Assembly: GCF_028689785.1 (NCBI RefSeq)
Contig: NZ_JAQVCN010000002.1
Location: 143,199 to 207,198, forward strand
Direction: 5' to 3'
From: Zoogloea sp.
GTDB taxonomy: Bacteria; Pseudomonadota; Gammaproteobacteria; Burkholderiales; Rhodocyclaceae
Length of the DNA: 64,000 bases
Shown here: one piece after another, positions 21,995 to 32,113 of the stretch
Position numbering within the stretch: position 1 is the stretch's first letter
Layout of the letters: every line of letters begins with the position of its first letter
Made by a program: the position numbers and the translations under genes
The notes under the pieces: generated by a model
The model's input: only the letters and a program-made list of their open reading frames with translations
Databases searched by the model: none
Told to the model about the DNA's origin: nothing

Positions 21995-23964
21995 GGCTGG
22001 ACGGGAAGGGAGAAGTGGAAAATCGTACCACCCCCGGGGTTGTCCTCGAAGCTCAGGCGGCCCCGGTGCAACTCGGCGATGGAGCGGCAGATGTTGAGCC
22101 CCATGCCCATTCCTTCTTCCTTGGTGGTGAAGAAAGGGGCGAAGAGCTTCTCTGCCACTTCGGGGGGAATGCCCTTGCCCCGGTCGGCAACGCTCAGGAT
22201 CAGCATGCCGTCCTGCAGGCGGGTGGTGAGATTGAGGTTGCGCTGGGGGCGGGGTGCGTCGGCCATGGCATCCATGCCGTTGCGGATAAGGTTGATGGCC
22301 ACCTGTTCGATCATCACCGGGTCGGCGGCGACGGCAGGTAGAGCCTCGGCCAGATCCTGCTGGATGCTCACCCCGCGCCGCTCGGCGTCGGGCTCCACCA
22401 GGCCTACGGCTTCGCGCAGGATGGCATTGACGTCGACGGGCTCGCACTTGGGTTCGCTGCGTCGGACAAAGGCATGGACCCGCCGGATGATCTGCCCTGC
22501 TCGCTGGGCCTGTTTGCCGATCTTTTCGAGGATGCCACTGAGCTCGCCGGGGGACATGTCCCCCTTGTCGATCATGTTGATGCAGCCAGTGTTGTAGCTG
22601 GATATGGCGGCCAGAGGTTGGTTGAGCTCATGGGCCAGGGTGGAGGCCATTTCTCCCATGGTGACCAGCCGGGCGGTGGCCTGCAGGCGTTCCTGCTGCT
22701 GGCGGTAGAGCTCCTGGGCGTGCTTCTGCTCGGTGACGTCCACCATCGACCCCATCCAGCCGATGTGCCGACCCTCCGAATCGATCAGTGGCGCTTCGAT
22801 CAGCAGGGCGTCGAAACGCTCGCCATTGCGGCGCATCAGGCGAATCTCGATGCCCTGAGCGGGTGCATTCCCGCCGAGGACCATTTCGTGGACGGTCAGG
22901 GTCCGCTCCAGGGCTTCTGGCGCCCAGTAGGGCATGGGGGGCAGCAGGCCGACCAGCTCCTCTGCGCTCCAGCCGACCATGCGACAGAAGGCCGGGTTGA
23001 CATAGGTGATTCGGCCCTTGAGGTCGCGGGCACGCATGCCGGTGTTGAGGGAGTCCTCCATGGCTTTGCGGAAGGCATGTTCGGCGCGCAGGGCTTGCTC
23101 GGCTGCCTGCCGGCGCTGCATGTGGCGACGTAGCTGCCACAGGCTCCAGACGATGGCCGCAGCCAGCACCCCGAGGGAGCCCATGAGGAGCAATGGAATC
23201 CAGCGTACTTCGCTCTTGTAGGCGGTGACATTGAGGGTGAGGCCATGGCCGGGTGGCTCGAAGGGGATCTCGTAGGCCAGGCTGGAGAGGGGGGAAACCC
23301 TTGATTTGGCGGCGATCTCCACCCCCAGATGGTTGGCCACCGACACCCGGTAGCGCTCCGAGAACCACCATGGAACCTGATGGGAGACCATGTTGTTGAG
23401 GGAGTACACACCGACCACCGACCCGAGGTAGCGCCCCCCGTCGAATATCGGTACGTGTACCTCGAACTGGGTCTGGTTTTCGATGACCGCGTAGGCATCG
23501 CTATACACCGGCCGACCCATGGAGCGGGACAGGCGATAGGCAGAGTTGGAGGGAAAGGTGCCTCCTGTCTCGCCCACCAGGTGGCTGTCGGTATAGGGAG
23601 GCTGGGCGCCTCGCACTTCGCCATTGATGTGCAGCCAGAGAATGCGGATGAGGCCGCTTTCCGGATCGAGCGCCTGACGCAGCCGCGCCTGCGTGGTGGA
23701 CGAGAGAGGGCCGCCCTTGAGCAGATCGGGGCCAAGCTGGGTGAGGTGATTGTTGTTGCGCTCGAACTGGAAACCGAGGTTCTGTTCCATCCACAGCACA
23801 TCGTTGATCAGTGTGGCGCGCTGTTCCTCGCTGTCCTGCCGGTGGGTCAGCCACAGCAGTGCCGCCATGGTGGCGATGAACAGCGCGACGGCAGCGTAAG
23901 GCAGGCTCCAGTACCAGCTTGGGGGCGGGGAGGTTGGGGTGGGTGGCAAAGGGTCGAGAATCAC
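21991..23964 (-). CDS. PAS-domain sensor histidine kinase (DctS-like)
   Basis: Two TM segments around a periplasmic sensor domain; PAS; H-box TLAHELNQPLAAISSYNTG; N/G boxes; adjacent to the TRAP transporter. Confidence 0.9.
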   Translation of the reverse strand: MILDPLPPTPTSPPPSWYWSLPYAAVALFIATMAALLWLTHRQDSEEQRATLINDVLWMEQNLGFQFERNNNHLTQLGPDLLKGGPLSSTTQARLRQALDPESGLIRILWLHINGEVRGAQPPYTDSHLVGETGGTFPSNSAYRLSRSMGRPVYSDAYAVIENQTQFEVHVPIFDGGRYLGSVVGVYSLNNMVSHQVPWWFSERYRVSVANHLGVEIAAKSRVSPLSSLAYEIPFEPPGHGLTLNVTAYKSEVRWIPLLLMGSLGVLAAAIVWSLWQLRRHMQRRQAAEQALRAEHAFRKAMEDSLNTGMRARDLKGRITYVNPAFCRMVGWSAEELVGLLPPMPYWAPEALERTLTVHEMVLGGNAPAQGIEIRLMRRNGERFDALLIEAPLIDSEGRHIGWMGSMVDVTEQKHAQELYRQQQERLQATARLVTMGEMASTLAHELNQPLAAISSYNTGCINMIDKGDMSPGELSGILEKIGKQAQRAGQIIRRVHAFVRRSEPKCEPVDVNAILREAVGLVEPDAERRGVSIQQDLAEALPAVAADPVMIEQVAINLIRNGMDAMADAPRPQRNLNLTTRLQDGMLILSVADRGKGIPPEVAEKLFAPFFTTKEEGMGMGLNICRSIAELHRGRLSFEDNPGGGTIFHFSLPVQP

Positions 23965-24137
23965 GGGTGGAGTGGGATCACGTTATCGCCGGAGTGGGCT
24001 GGAAGGGCCATCGGAACTTTCCACAGTGGGGATGACCACAATTGATGCGGGTCCTGGGCTTGTCGATAGTACACGGGCAGCCTGTCGTTACCTCGGCAGC
24101 TCTAACCAAGTACAACTTCCAATTACGGAGACAAAAA

Positions 24138-25142
24138 ATGAAACTGCGCACTGTAATGTTCAGCCTTGTTGCACTGGGTTTCTGTGCCTCGGCGTCTGCC
24201 CAGGCTCCGATCGTGATCAAGTTCAGTCACGTGGTGGCCGCGGATACGCCCAAGGGCAAGGCCTCAGAGTACTTCAAGAAGCGCGCCGAGGAGCTGACCA
24301 AGGGTAAGGTCAAGGTCGAGGTGTACGCCAATAGTGCACTGTACAAGGACAAGGAAGAGCTGGAGGCGCTCCAGCTGGGCGCCGTGCAGATGCTGGCCCC
24401 ATCCCTCGCCAAGTTCGGCCCCCTGGGCGTGAAGGAGTTCGAGGTCTTCGATCTGCCCTACATCTTCGATGATTACAACGAATTGCACCGCATCACCCAG
24501 GGGCCCGTCGGTGCCAGCATCCTGAAGAAGCTCGAACCCAAGGGAATCGTCGGTCTGGCCTACTGGGACAACGGTTTCAAGTCGTTTTCCGCCAACACCC
24601 CGATCCGCACCCCGGCTGACCTGAAGGGCAAGAAGCTGCGCATCCAGTCCTCCAAGGTGCTTGAAGAGGAAGTCCGCTCGGTGGGTGGCCTGCCCCAAGT
24701 GATGGCTTTCTCCGAGGTCTACCAGGCCCTGCAGACTGGTGTGGTGGATGGCACCGAGAACCCCCACTCCAACATGTTCACCCAGAAGATGCATGAGGTG
24801 CAGAAGCACCTGACCGTGACCGATCACGGTTACCTGGGCTACGCGGTCATCGCCAACAAGAAGTTCTGGGACGGCTTGCCTGCCGACATCCGTGGCCAAC
24901 TGGAAACCGCGATGAAGGAATCCACCGTTTACGCCAACAAGATCGCCCAGGAAGAGAACGACAAGTCTCTGGAAGGCATCAAGAAGAGCGGCAAGACCCA
25001 GATCTACGTGCCGACCAAGGAAGAGAAGCTGGCCTTCAAGAAGGCCATGGTCCCGGTGCACCAGAAGATGGAAGGGCGCATCGGCAAGGATCTGATCCAG
25101 TCCATCTACAAGGAAACCGGCTTCGACCCCGCGAAGCTGTAA
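24138..25142 (+). CDS. dctP: TRAP C4-dicarboxylate transporter, periplasmic binding protein
   Basis: Signal peptide MKLRTVMFSLVALGFCASASAQA; IKFSHVVAADTPKGKASEYFKKRAEEL; EVYQALQTGVVDGTENPHSN. Start at 24138. Confidence 0.95.
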   Translation: MKLRTVMFSLVALGFCASASAQAPIVIKFSHVVAADTPKGKASEYFKKRAEELTKGKVKVEVYANSALYKDKEELEALQLGAVQMLAPSLAKFGPLGVKEFEVFDLPYIFDDYNELHRITQGPVGASILKKLEPKGIVGLAYWDNGFKSFSANTPIRTPADLKGKKLRIQSSKVLEEEVRSVGGLPQVMAFSEVYQALQTGVVDGTENPHSNMFTQKMHEVQKHLTVTDHGYLGYAVIANKKFWDGLPADIRGQLETAMKESTVYANKIAQEENDKSLEGIKKSGKTQIYVPTKEEKLAFKKAMVPVHQKMEGRIGKDLIQSIYKETGFDPAKL

Positions 25143-25244
25143 GCGACACCCGCCTCACATCTGAATGAGCCCTCCGCGCTGCGGGGGGCTCCGGCCCGGA
25201 TTCCTTTCCGGGCTTCCGATCGCACTTCACTGCGAGGATTCATC

Positions 25245-25934
25245 ATGAAACTACTAGATCGCCTGGAAGAGTGGATCATCACCTTCCTGATGGGCGGGGC
25301 TACGGCCATCATTTTTTTGTCGGTGGTGCACCGCTATCTGGCGGGTATCAGCATTCCCGGCCTGCAAGACTGGCTGCTCTCGCTCAACTTCAGCTGGGCC
25401 CAGGAGCTGTGCATCATCATGTTCGTGTGGATGGCGAAGTTCGGCGCTGCCTATGGCGTGCGTACCGGCATCCACGTGGGCGTCGATGTTCTGATCAACC
25501 GCCTCTCCGACAGTAACCGCAGCAAGTTCATCATTTTCGGCCTGCTTGCCGGAGCCCTCTTTACCGGTATCGTCGCGACCCTGGGCGGCCACTTTGTATG
25601 GGAGAACGGTGCCCACTACGCCTTCCTGCACATGACCGGTGCCGAGATCGGCGATATCCCCGAAGGCCCCACCACGCCGGACCTGGAGTGGCCCACCTGG
25701 ATCGTGTACAGCGCCATCCCCCTGGGTTCCAGCCTGATGTGCTTCCGCTTCCTGCAGGTTACCTGGGGTTTCCTCAGGACCGGTGAGCTGCCCCACCACG
25801 ACCATGGTCATGTGGATGGTCTGGAAGACGAATTGCCGAAGGTGGATGCAAACCCGTATTCGCTGGATGACAACCTCCACGCCCACGACCTCAAGCACAA
25901 GCCCCTCGGCGAACGTGAAGGAGACCGCAAATGA
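25245..25934 (+). CDS. dctQ: TRAP transporter small permease
   Basis: Four-TM small protein between dctP and dctM; QELCIIMFVWMAKFGAAYGVRTGIHVGVD. Confidence 0.92.
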   Translation: MKLLDRLEEWIITFLMGGATAIIFLSVVHRYLAGISIPGLQDWLLSLNFSWAQELCIIMFVWMAKFGAAYGVRTGIHVGVDVLINRLSDSNRSKFIIFGLLAGALFTGIVATLGGHFVWENGAHYAFLHMTGAEIGDIPEGPTTPDLEWPTWIVYSAIPLGSSLMCFRFLQVTWGFLRTGELPHHDHGHVDGLEDELPKVDANPYSLDDNLHAHDLKHKPLGEREGDRK

Positions 25935-27217
25935 ACGCCGCCATCATCTTCGGCATCCTGCTGGCCCTGATGCTGACGGGGATGCCGATTTCAATCTCCC
26001 TCGGCCTCACCGTGCTTTCCTTCCTCTTCACGATGACCCAGGTTCCCCTGGAGTCGGTGGCCCTCAAGCTATTCACCGGCATCGAGAAGTTCGAGATCAT
26101 GGCCATCCCGTTCTTCATCCTGGCGGGTAACTTCCTGACCCACGGTGGTGTGGCCAAGCGGATGATCAACTTCGCCACCTCCATGGTCGGCCACTGGTAC
26201 GGTGGATTGGGCCTGGCCGGCGTGCTTGCCTGCGCGCTGTTTGCTGCAGTATCCGGCTCCAGCCCGGCCACGGTGGTGGCCATCGGCTCCATCCTGCTGC
26301 CGGCCATGGTGCGGGCGGGCTTCCCCAACAAGTTCGGGGCGGGGATCATCACTACGGCCGGTGCGTTGGGCATCCTCATCCCGCCGTCCATCGTCATGGT
26401 GATGTACTCCGTGGCCACCAACACCTCGGTTGGCGCGTTGTTCATGGCCGGCGTGGTGCCGGGCCTGGCTCTGGCCGGGGTATTGGGGGGCGTCACCTGG
26501 TATCGGGCCAAGAAGTTCGACTATCCGCGTCAGCCCAAGGCGAGCGCCGCGGAGCGGATCAAGGCCTTCAAGGAGTCCGTGTGGGGTCTGCTGCTTATCG
26601 TGGTGGTGATGGGCGGGATCTACACCGGCATGTTCACCCCCACCGAAGCAGCTGCCATGAGCGCCATGTACGCCTTCTTCGTGGCCGTGTTCATCTACAA
26701 GGACATGCCCCTGAAGGACGTGCCCAAGGTGCTGCTCAACTCGGCCAACATGTCGGCGATGCTGCTCTACATCATCACCAACGCCGTGCTGTTCAGCTTC
26801 ATCATGACCAACGAGAACATCCCCCAGGCCCTGGCCGAGTGGATGCTGGGCAATGGGCTGGGGGTGATCGCCTTCCTGCTGGCGGTGAACGTGCTGCTGC
26901 TGCTGGCCGGCAATTTCATGGAGCCCTCGTCCATCGTGCTGATCTTCGCCCCGATCCTGTTTCCGGTGGCGATGAAGCTGGGGATCGACCCGGTGCATTT
27001 CGGCATCATCATGGTGGTGAACATGGAAGTGGGGATGTGCCACCCGCCAGTGGGGCTTAATCTGTATGTGGCCTCGGGCATCACCAAGATGGGCATCACC
27101 GAGCTGACCGTGGCCGTGTGGCCGTGGCTGCTGTCGATGCTGGTCTTCCTGGGGCTGGTTACCTATTGGCCCGGTCTGTCCCTGTGGTTCCCGCGCTGGC
27201 TTGGCATGATCTCCTGA
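25931..27217 (+). CDS. dctM: TRAP transporter large permease
   Basis: IPFFILAGNFLTHGGVAKRMINF; AAVSGSSPATVVAIGSILLPAM; GILIPPSIVMVMYSV. Confidence 0.96.
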   Translation: MNAAIIFGILLALMLTGMPISISLGLTVLSFLFTMTQVPLESVALKLFTGIEKFEIMAIPFFILAGNFLTHGGVAKRMINFATSMVGHWYGGLGLAGVLACALFAAVSGSSPATVVAIGSILLPAMVRAGFPNKFGAGIITTAGALGILIPPSIVMVMYSVATNTSVGALFMAGVVPGLALAGVLGGVTWYRAKKFDYPRQPKASAAERIKAFKESVWGLLLIVVVMGGIYTGMFTPTEAAAMSAMYAFFVAVFIYKDMPLKDVPKVLLNSANMSAMLLYIITNAVLFSFIMTNENIPQALAEWMLGNGLGVIAFLLAVNVLLLLAGNFMEPSSIVLIFAPILFPVAMKLGIDPVHFGIIMVVNMEVGMCHPPVGLNLYVASGITKMGITELTVAVWPWLLSMLVFLGLVTYWPGLSLWFPRWLGMIS

Positions 27218-27293
27218 TGATCCTGGTTCGATCATTCATTGCACAGTCTTGCCACGTATGCTGGGCATGATCTGACTTCCGTCCGCGGAACGA

Positions 27294-27324
27294 CCAAAAG
27301 CGCGCCCTGGTGGCGCGCTTTTGG
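27294..27324. terminator. Hairpin terminator after dctM
   Basis: Perfect 13-bp stem CCAAAAGCGCGCC / GGCGCGCTTTTGG, loop CTGGT. Confidence 0.75.
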
Positions 27325-27398
27325 TTTTCAGCGTTCCAGGCACGTTTTGCCGGGCCTGCGCTTTGTGATAAAAGAGCGCGTTTACCGCGGCCGTCCGG

Positions 27399-29885
27399 TT
27401 GCGTGTGTTGTCAGCGAGGCCTGCTTTGTCCGACTCCCTCCCGTCGTCCGAGCACGACTGTTATCACTGCGGCCTGCCCATTCCCGCCGATGTGGATCTC
27501 CCGGTGGAGATTGATGGGGCTCCCCATCAGATGTGCTGCACAGGCTGCCAGGCCGTAGCTCAGTCCATCGTGAGCAGCGGGCTGGTGGATTACTACAAGC
27601 GTCGTGACACCCTGCCCGAGCAGGCCCGCGAGGCCATGCCGGAAGAACTCAAGGAACTGGGCCTGTTCGATCACCCGGATTTCCAGAAGGGCTTCGTCAA
27701 ACCCATCGGCGAGCATGACCGGGAGGCCGACCTGATTCTCGAAGGCATCACCTGTGCCGCGTGCATCTGGCTGAATGAGCAGCATGTGGCACAGCAGCCG
27801 GGGGTAATCGCCGTGGATATCAACTACGCTACCCGGCGTGCCCGGGTGCGTTGGGACGAGCGCAAGATCAAGCTCTCCGACATTCTTGGCGCCATCCAGG
27901 CCATTGGCTACCGGGCCTATCCCTACGATGCCGCCCGCTCCGAGCAGATCTCCCAGCGGGAGCGGCGCTCTGCCCTGTGGCGCCTGTTCGTGGCCGGGTT
28001 CGGCATGATGCAGGTGATGATGTATGCCTTCCCGGTGTACGTGGCAGACCCGGGCGACATGACCGCCGACATCGAGCTGTTGATGCGCTGGGCCAGCCTG
28101 ATCCTTACCGCGCCAGTGGTGCTGTACTCTGCCGCCCCCTTCTTCAGCCACGCTCTGCGTGATGTGCGCCTGCGCCGCCTGGGCATGGACGTGCCCGTCG
28201 CCCTGGGCGTGGGGGCAGCCTTCGTGGCGAGTTGCTGGGCCACTTTCACCGGAAAGGGGGAGGTCTATTTCGACTCGGTGACGATGTTCGTCTTCTTTCT
28301 GCTGTGCGGGCGCTACGTGGAAATGCTGGCGCGCCAGAAAGCCGTGCGCGGGGTGGAAGAGCTCGGTAAGGTGATCCCGGCCTTCGCAGAGCGTCTGGCG
28401 GCCTATCCGTCACTCGAAGGAGAGCGGGTGCCCGTCTCGCAGTTGAGCCCAGGTGAGGTGATCCGGGTGAAGCCGGGGGAGACGATGCCGGTGGATGGGG
28501 TCGTCATCGAAGGACACAGTGAAGCCAATGAGGCGTTGCTGACGGGTGAAAGCCGGCCCGTGGCCAAGGCGCCGGGCGCCGACGTCACGGGGGGAAGTGT
28601 CAATATCGGCAGCCCGCTGGTGGTGAAGGTCAGCCGGACCGGTGAAAACACCCGTCTGGCGGCGATCCGGCATCTCATGGAACGGGCCTCCGCCGAGAAG
28701 CCCCGGGTGGTTCAGCAGGCTGATCGCGTTGCTGCCTATTTCATTCTGGCCTTGCTGGTGCTGTCAGTGGTGACGGCAGCCTGGTGGTGGTGGGCCGATC
28801 CGGACCGGGCCCTGTGGGTGTTCGTGTCGGTGCTTGTGGTGAGTTGCCCCTGCGCTCTTTCTCTCGCTACGCCAGTGGCGCTTACGGTAGCCACCGATTC
28901 CCTGGCCCGGATGGGCGTGCTGGTGACCCGCGGGCATGCTATCGAGGCGCTGGCCCGGGCCAGCCATTTTGTCTTCGACAAGACGGGTACCCTCACTTAT
29001 GGCGAGATGCGTGTCGAGCAGGTCCGCCTGCTCGGTAATGCTGACGAGATGGGCGTACTGGCTCTGGCCGCTGCTCTTGAGCAGGGGTCCGAACATGCCA
29101 TCGCCGTGGCGCTGCGCCTGCGTGCCGGAGCGGAGGCCTTGCCGGTCATTGGCGGGCTGGCGGCGACAACAGGGCAAGGGGTGTCGGGCTCGCTTGACGG
29201 GGTGGCCTATCGCATCGGCAGGCCCACTTTCGTGGCGGATCTGGTCGGGTCGCCGGTACCGGATGTGCTGCTCAAAGATGAACGTTCCGGTCGGACCGTG
29301 ATTGCGCTCGGTTCGGCGCATGGCTGGCTGGCGGGTTTTGCCCTATCGGATGGTCTGCGGGACGATTGCCCTGCGGCGTTCGACTCCCTGCGTGGCAAGG
29401 GCATCGCGCTGTCCATCTTCAGCGGTGATACGCCTTCGACGGTAGAGGAGTTGGGGCGCCGCCTGGGTGTTGCCCAGGCCATCGGCGCGATGACCCCCGA
29501 GGACAAGCATCGTGGCCTGCTGGCCCTGCAGAAGGGGGACGCCGTGATCGCAATGGTGGGGGATGGCGTGAATGACGCGCCAGTGCTAGCCCAGGCGCAG
29601 GTGTCCGTGGCCATGGGCGGCGGCACCGACCTTGCCCGCAACCAGGCGGATATCGTCCTGCTGAGCGGTCATCTTGCCTCCCTGGCAGAGGGGGTGACCC
29701 TGTCTCGTCGAGCGCTGACCATCATTCGGCAGAATCTGTGGTGGTCGTTTGCCTATAATTTTTCAGCCGTCCCCCTTGCCATGTTCGGGCTTGTAACGCC
29801 CTGGATGGCAGGTATCGGCATGTCGGCGAGCTCGCTCTTCGTTGTCCTGAACGCCCTGCGCCTACAGCGCAGGCTTCCCCGCTGA
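27399..29885 (+). CDS. ccoI: Heavy-metal P-type ATPase, CcoI/FixI type (cbb3 oxidase copper supply)
   Basis: CYHCGLPIP...CCTGCQAV; CAACIWLNE metal-binding; CPC motif VVSCPCALSLATP; DKTGTLT; GDGVNDAPVL; followed by ccoS. A TTG start at 27426 (MSDSLPSSEHDC) is possible. Confidence 0.92.
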   Translation: MRVLSARPALSDSLPSSEHDCYHCGLPIPADVDLPVEIDGAPHQMCCTGCQAVAQSIVSSGLVDYYKRRDTLPEQAREAMPEELKELGLFDHPDFQKGFVKPIGEHDREADLILEGITCAACIWLNEQHVAQQPGVIAVDINYATRRARVRWDERKIKLSDILGAIQAIGYRAYPYDAARSEQISQRERRSALWRLFVAGFGMMQVMMYAFPVYVADPGDMTADIELLMRWASLILTAPVVLYSAAPFFSHALRDVRLRRLGMDVPVALGVGAAFVASCWATFTGKGEVYFDSVTMFVFFLLCGRYVEMLARQKAVRGVEELGKVIPAFAERLAAYPSLEGERVPVSQLSPGEVIRVKPGETMPVDGVVIEGHSEANEALLTGESRPVAKAPGADVTGGSVNIGSPLVVKVSRTGENTRLAAIRHLMERASAEKPRVVQQADRVAAYFILALLVLSVVTAAWWWWADPDRALWVFVSVLVVSCPCALSLATPVALTVATDSLARMGVLVTRGHAIEALARASHFVFDKTGTLTYGEMRVEQVRLLGNADEMGVLALAAALEQGSEHAIAVALRLRAGAEALPVIGGLAATTGQGVSGSLDGVAYRIGRPTFVADLVGSPVPDVLLKDERSGRTVIALGSAHGWLAGFALSDGLRDDCPAAFDSLRGKGIALSIFSGDTPSTVEELGRRLGVAQAIGAMTPEDKHRGLLALQKGDAVIAMVGDGVNDAPVLAQAQVSVAMGGGTDLARNQADIVLLSGHLASLAEGVTLSRRALTIIRQNLWWSFAYNFSAVPLAMFGLVTPWMAGIGMSASSLFVVLNALRLQRRLPR

Positions 29886-29892
29886 GGGTTCC

Positions 29893-30087
29893 ATGGAAAG
29901 TCTTTACCTGTTGATTCCCCTTTCTGTCGTGCTGGTTTTCGTGATTGGGGTCGTATTCTGGTGGTCGGTGCGGAGCGGACAGTTCGATGATCTTGAAGGG
30001 CCGGGTTATCGGGTTGTTGTTGACGACGATGCGCCGCCGGTGGTGAAGCCCGCGACCAAGGACGGGGAGGGCGGAGTGCCACGCTGA
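29893..30087 (+). CDS. ccoS: cbb3-type cytochrome oxidase assembly protein CcoS
   Basis: Short one-TM protein MESLYLLIPLSVVLVFVIGVVFWWSVRSGQFDDLEGPG, directly after ccoI. Confidence 0.92.
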   Translation: MESLYLLIPLSVVLVFVIGVVFWWSVRSGQFDDLEGPGYRVVVDDDAPPVVKPATKDGEGGVPR

Positions 30088-30122
30088 TGGGATGAAATTT
30101 CACCACGCTATCTGCAGGGTTT

Positions 30123-30136
30123 TTGACCCAAATCAA
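30123..30136 (+). promoter_or_regulatory. FNR/ANR box
   Basis: TTGACCCAAATCAA versus consensus TTGATNNNNATCAA (one mismatch); -10-like CATACT at 30159-30164 fits a class II FNR promoter with start near 30171. Confidence 0.7.
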
Positions 30137-30170
30137 GACACCCAGGCAGGGAGGTGCGCATACTTCGCTC

Positions 30171-30282
30171 CAGGTTGAAGACGCGAACACGAGCAACAAA
30201 ATGCGTTTTCCTGGTGCGATAGCGCCAAGACTGAAGTCTCTCTGTTGGGGTTGGGGGTGCGCGATGCGCACCCTTTTTTTTT
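30171..30282 (+). ncRNA. Candidate FNR-dependent small RNA, about 110 nt
   Basis: Promoter as above; two internal hairpins (TGGTGC-GATA-GCGCCA, AGAC-TGAA-GTCT); terminator GGGTGCGC-GAT-GCGCACCC-T9; no credible ORF. Confidence 0.6.
30255..30282 (+). terminator. Strong intrinsic terminator
   Basis: GGGTGCGC GAT GCGCACCC followed by nine T. Confidence 0.88.
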
Positions 30283-30545
30283 GCCCCCGAGCCCCTGATT
30301 TCCCGGCTCGGAGACCTTTCCTCCGATGCCCCCTCATGCCGGCGGGCACTCCTCGTCAGACCATGGAGTCTGTGCTGAATCACCCTGCACCCCTGAATCG
30401 GGTTCGTCACAGGCTGTCGTGTCAGTTTCTTGGGTCGGGTCGTGTTGAGTCTTGTGCGTTGAAAAGCGCCGTTCTGCAGCGCCAACCTGCTAAAATTCCG
30501 CTCTTGAGCTTTTTGATCATCCTTTGTCTCACTGGAGTCTGCCCC

Positions 30546-30971
30546 ATGGCCATTGAACGCACCCTTTCCATCATCAAACCCGACGCTGTTGCCAAGAACG
30601 TGATTGGCCAGATCTACGCCCGTTTCGAAAACGCCGGCCTGAAGATCATTGCCGCCAAGCTCGTGCACCTTTCCGAGCGTGAAGCCGGTGAGTTCTACGC
30701 CGTGCACAAGGAGCGCCCCTTCTTCAAGGATCTGGTCTCTTTCATGACTTCCGGCCCGGTGATGATCCAGGCCCTGGAGGGCGAAAACGCGATCGCCAAG
30801 AACCGTGAGCTGATGGGCGCCACCGACCCGAAGAAGGCCGACAAGGGCACCATCCGGGCCGATTTCGCCGAATCCATCGACGCCAATGCCGTGCATGGCT
30901 CTGATGCCCCCGAAACCGCTGCTGTGGAAGTCGCTTTCTTCTTCCCCGGCATGAACGTTTACAGCCGCTAA
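30546..30971 (+). CDS. ndk: Nucleoside diphosphate kinase
   Basis: [44 protein letters not shown]. Start at 30546. Confidence 0.98.
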   Translation: MAIERTLSIIKPDAVAKNVIGQIYARFENAGLKIIAAKLVHLSEREAGEFYAVHKERPFFKDLVSFMTSGPVMIQALEGENAIAKNRELMGATDPKKADKGTIRADFAESIDANAVHGSDAPETAAVEVAFFFPGMNVYSR

Positions 30972-31016
30972 TGATCTCTGGTTGCGGGATGAAAGCCCTT
31001 CTTCCCGCTGCCAAGG

Positions 31017-32111
31017 ATGGAACTGCCCGTGGTCAATCTCCTCGATTTCGATGCCGAAGCCCTCACCGACTGGTTCGTCCAGCAGGGTGAGAAACCATTC
31101 CGTGCCAAGCAGGTGCTCCGCTGGGTGCATCGGTTCGGCGCCACCGATTTCGACCAGATGACCGACGTGGCCAAGTCCCTGCGGGCCAAGCTCGCGGGGG
31201 CGGCTTGCATCACGCCGCCGGTGCCGGTGCGTGACAGTGTCTCCAGCGATGGAACACGCAAGTGGTTGCTAGATGTAGGCAATGCCAATGCGGTGGAAAC
31301 GGTGTTCATTCCCGAAACCAACCGCGGCACCCTGTGCATCTCCTCCCAGGCCGGGTGCGCCCTCGATTGCGCCTTCTGCTCCACTGGTAAGCAGGGCTTC
31401 AACCGCAATCTGAGTGCTGCCGAGATCATTGGTCAGTTGTGGCTTGCCAATCGCATGCTGGGCGCCAACGGTGACGGCGAGCGGGTCATCAGCAATGTGG
31501 TGATGATGGGTATGGGCGAGCCTCTCGCCAACTTCGACAACGTCGTGTCGGCCCTGAAGCTGATGCTCGACGACAACGCCTACGGTTTATCCCGGCGGCG
31601 CGTCACCGTATCCACCTCCGGTATCGTGCCGGCCATGGATCGTCTGCGCGACGCCTGCCCCACGGCCCTCGCCGTGTCCCTGCACGCATCCAATGATGCC
31701 CTGCGGGACAAGCTGGTGCCGATCAATCAGAAATACCCCCTGCGCGAGCTGATGGCGGCCTGCCGGCGCTACCTCGAGAAGGCCCCGCGGGATTTCATCA
31801 CCTTCGAATACGTGATGCTGGACGGCATCAACGATTCCGATGCCCACGCCCGGGAGCTCGTTGCCCTCGTGCGGGATGTGCCTTGCAAGTTCAATCTGAT
31901 TCCGTTCAATCCGTTTCCTGGGTCTGGCTTCGAGCGTTCTCCGGCACCCCGGATCCGGCGTTTTGCCGAGATTCTGATCGATGCAGGGATTGTCACTACA
32001 ACACGCAAGACCCGTGGTGACGACGTGGACGCGGCCTGCGGTCAGCTGGCCGGCCAGGTGCAGGACAAGACCCGCCGCACGACCCGTATCGTGCCGATCC
32101 AGGAGCTCTGA
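31017..32111 (+). CDS. rlmN: 23S rRNA (adenine2503-C2)/tRNA methyltransferase RlmN
   Basis: [23 protein letters not shown] radical SAM motif; [13 protein letters not shown]. Confidence 0.97.
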   Translation: MELPVVNLLDFDAEALTDWFVQQGEKPFRAKQVLRWVHRFGATDFDQMTDVAKSLRAKLAGAACITPPVPVRDSVSSDGTRKWLLDVGNANAVETVFIPETNRGTLCISSQAGCALDCAFCSTGKQGFNRNLSAAEIIGQLWLANRMLGANGDGERVISNVVMMGMGEPLANFDNVVSALKLMLDDNAYGLSRRRVTVSTSGIVPAMDRLRDACPTALAVSLHASNDALRDKLVPINQKYPLRELMAACRRYLEKAPRDFITFEYVMLDGINDSDAHARELVALVRDVPCKFNLIPFNPFPGSGFERSPAPRIRRFAEILIDAGIVTTTRKTRGDDVDAACGQLAGQVQDKTRRTTRIVPIQEL

Positions 32112-32113
32112 GC

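Noticed and set aside
30123-30545. N-terminal extension of ndk in the 282-aa ORF
   Set aside because: Ndk begins [15 protein letters not shown] at 30546; the upstream part is the FNR box, candidate sRNA and ndk promoter region.
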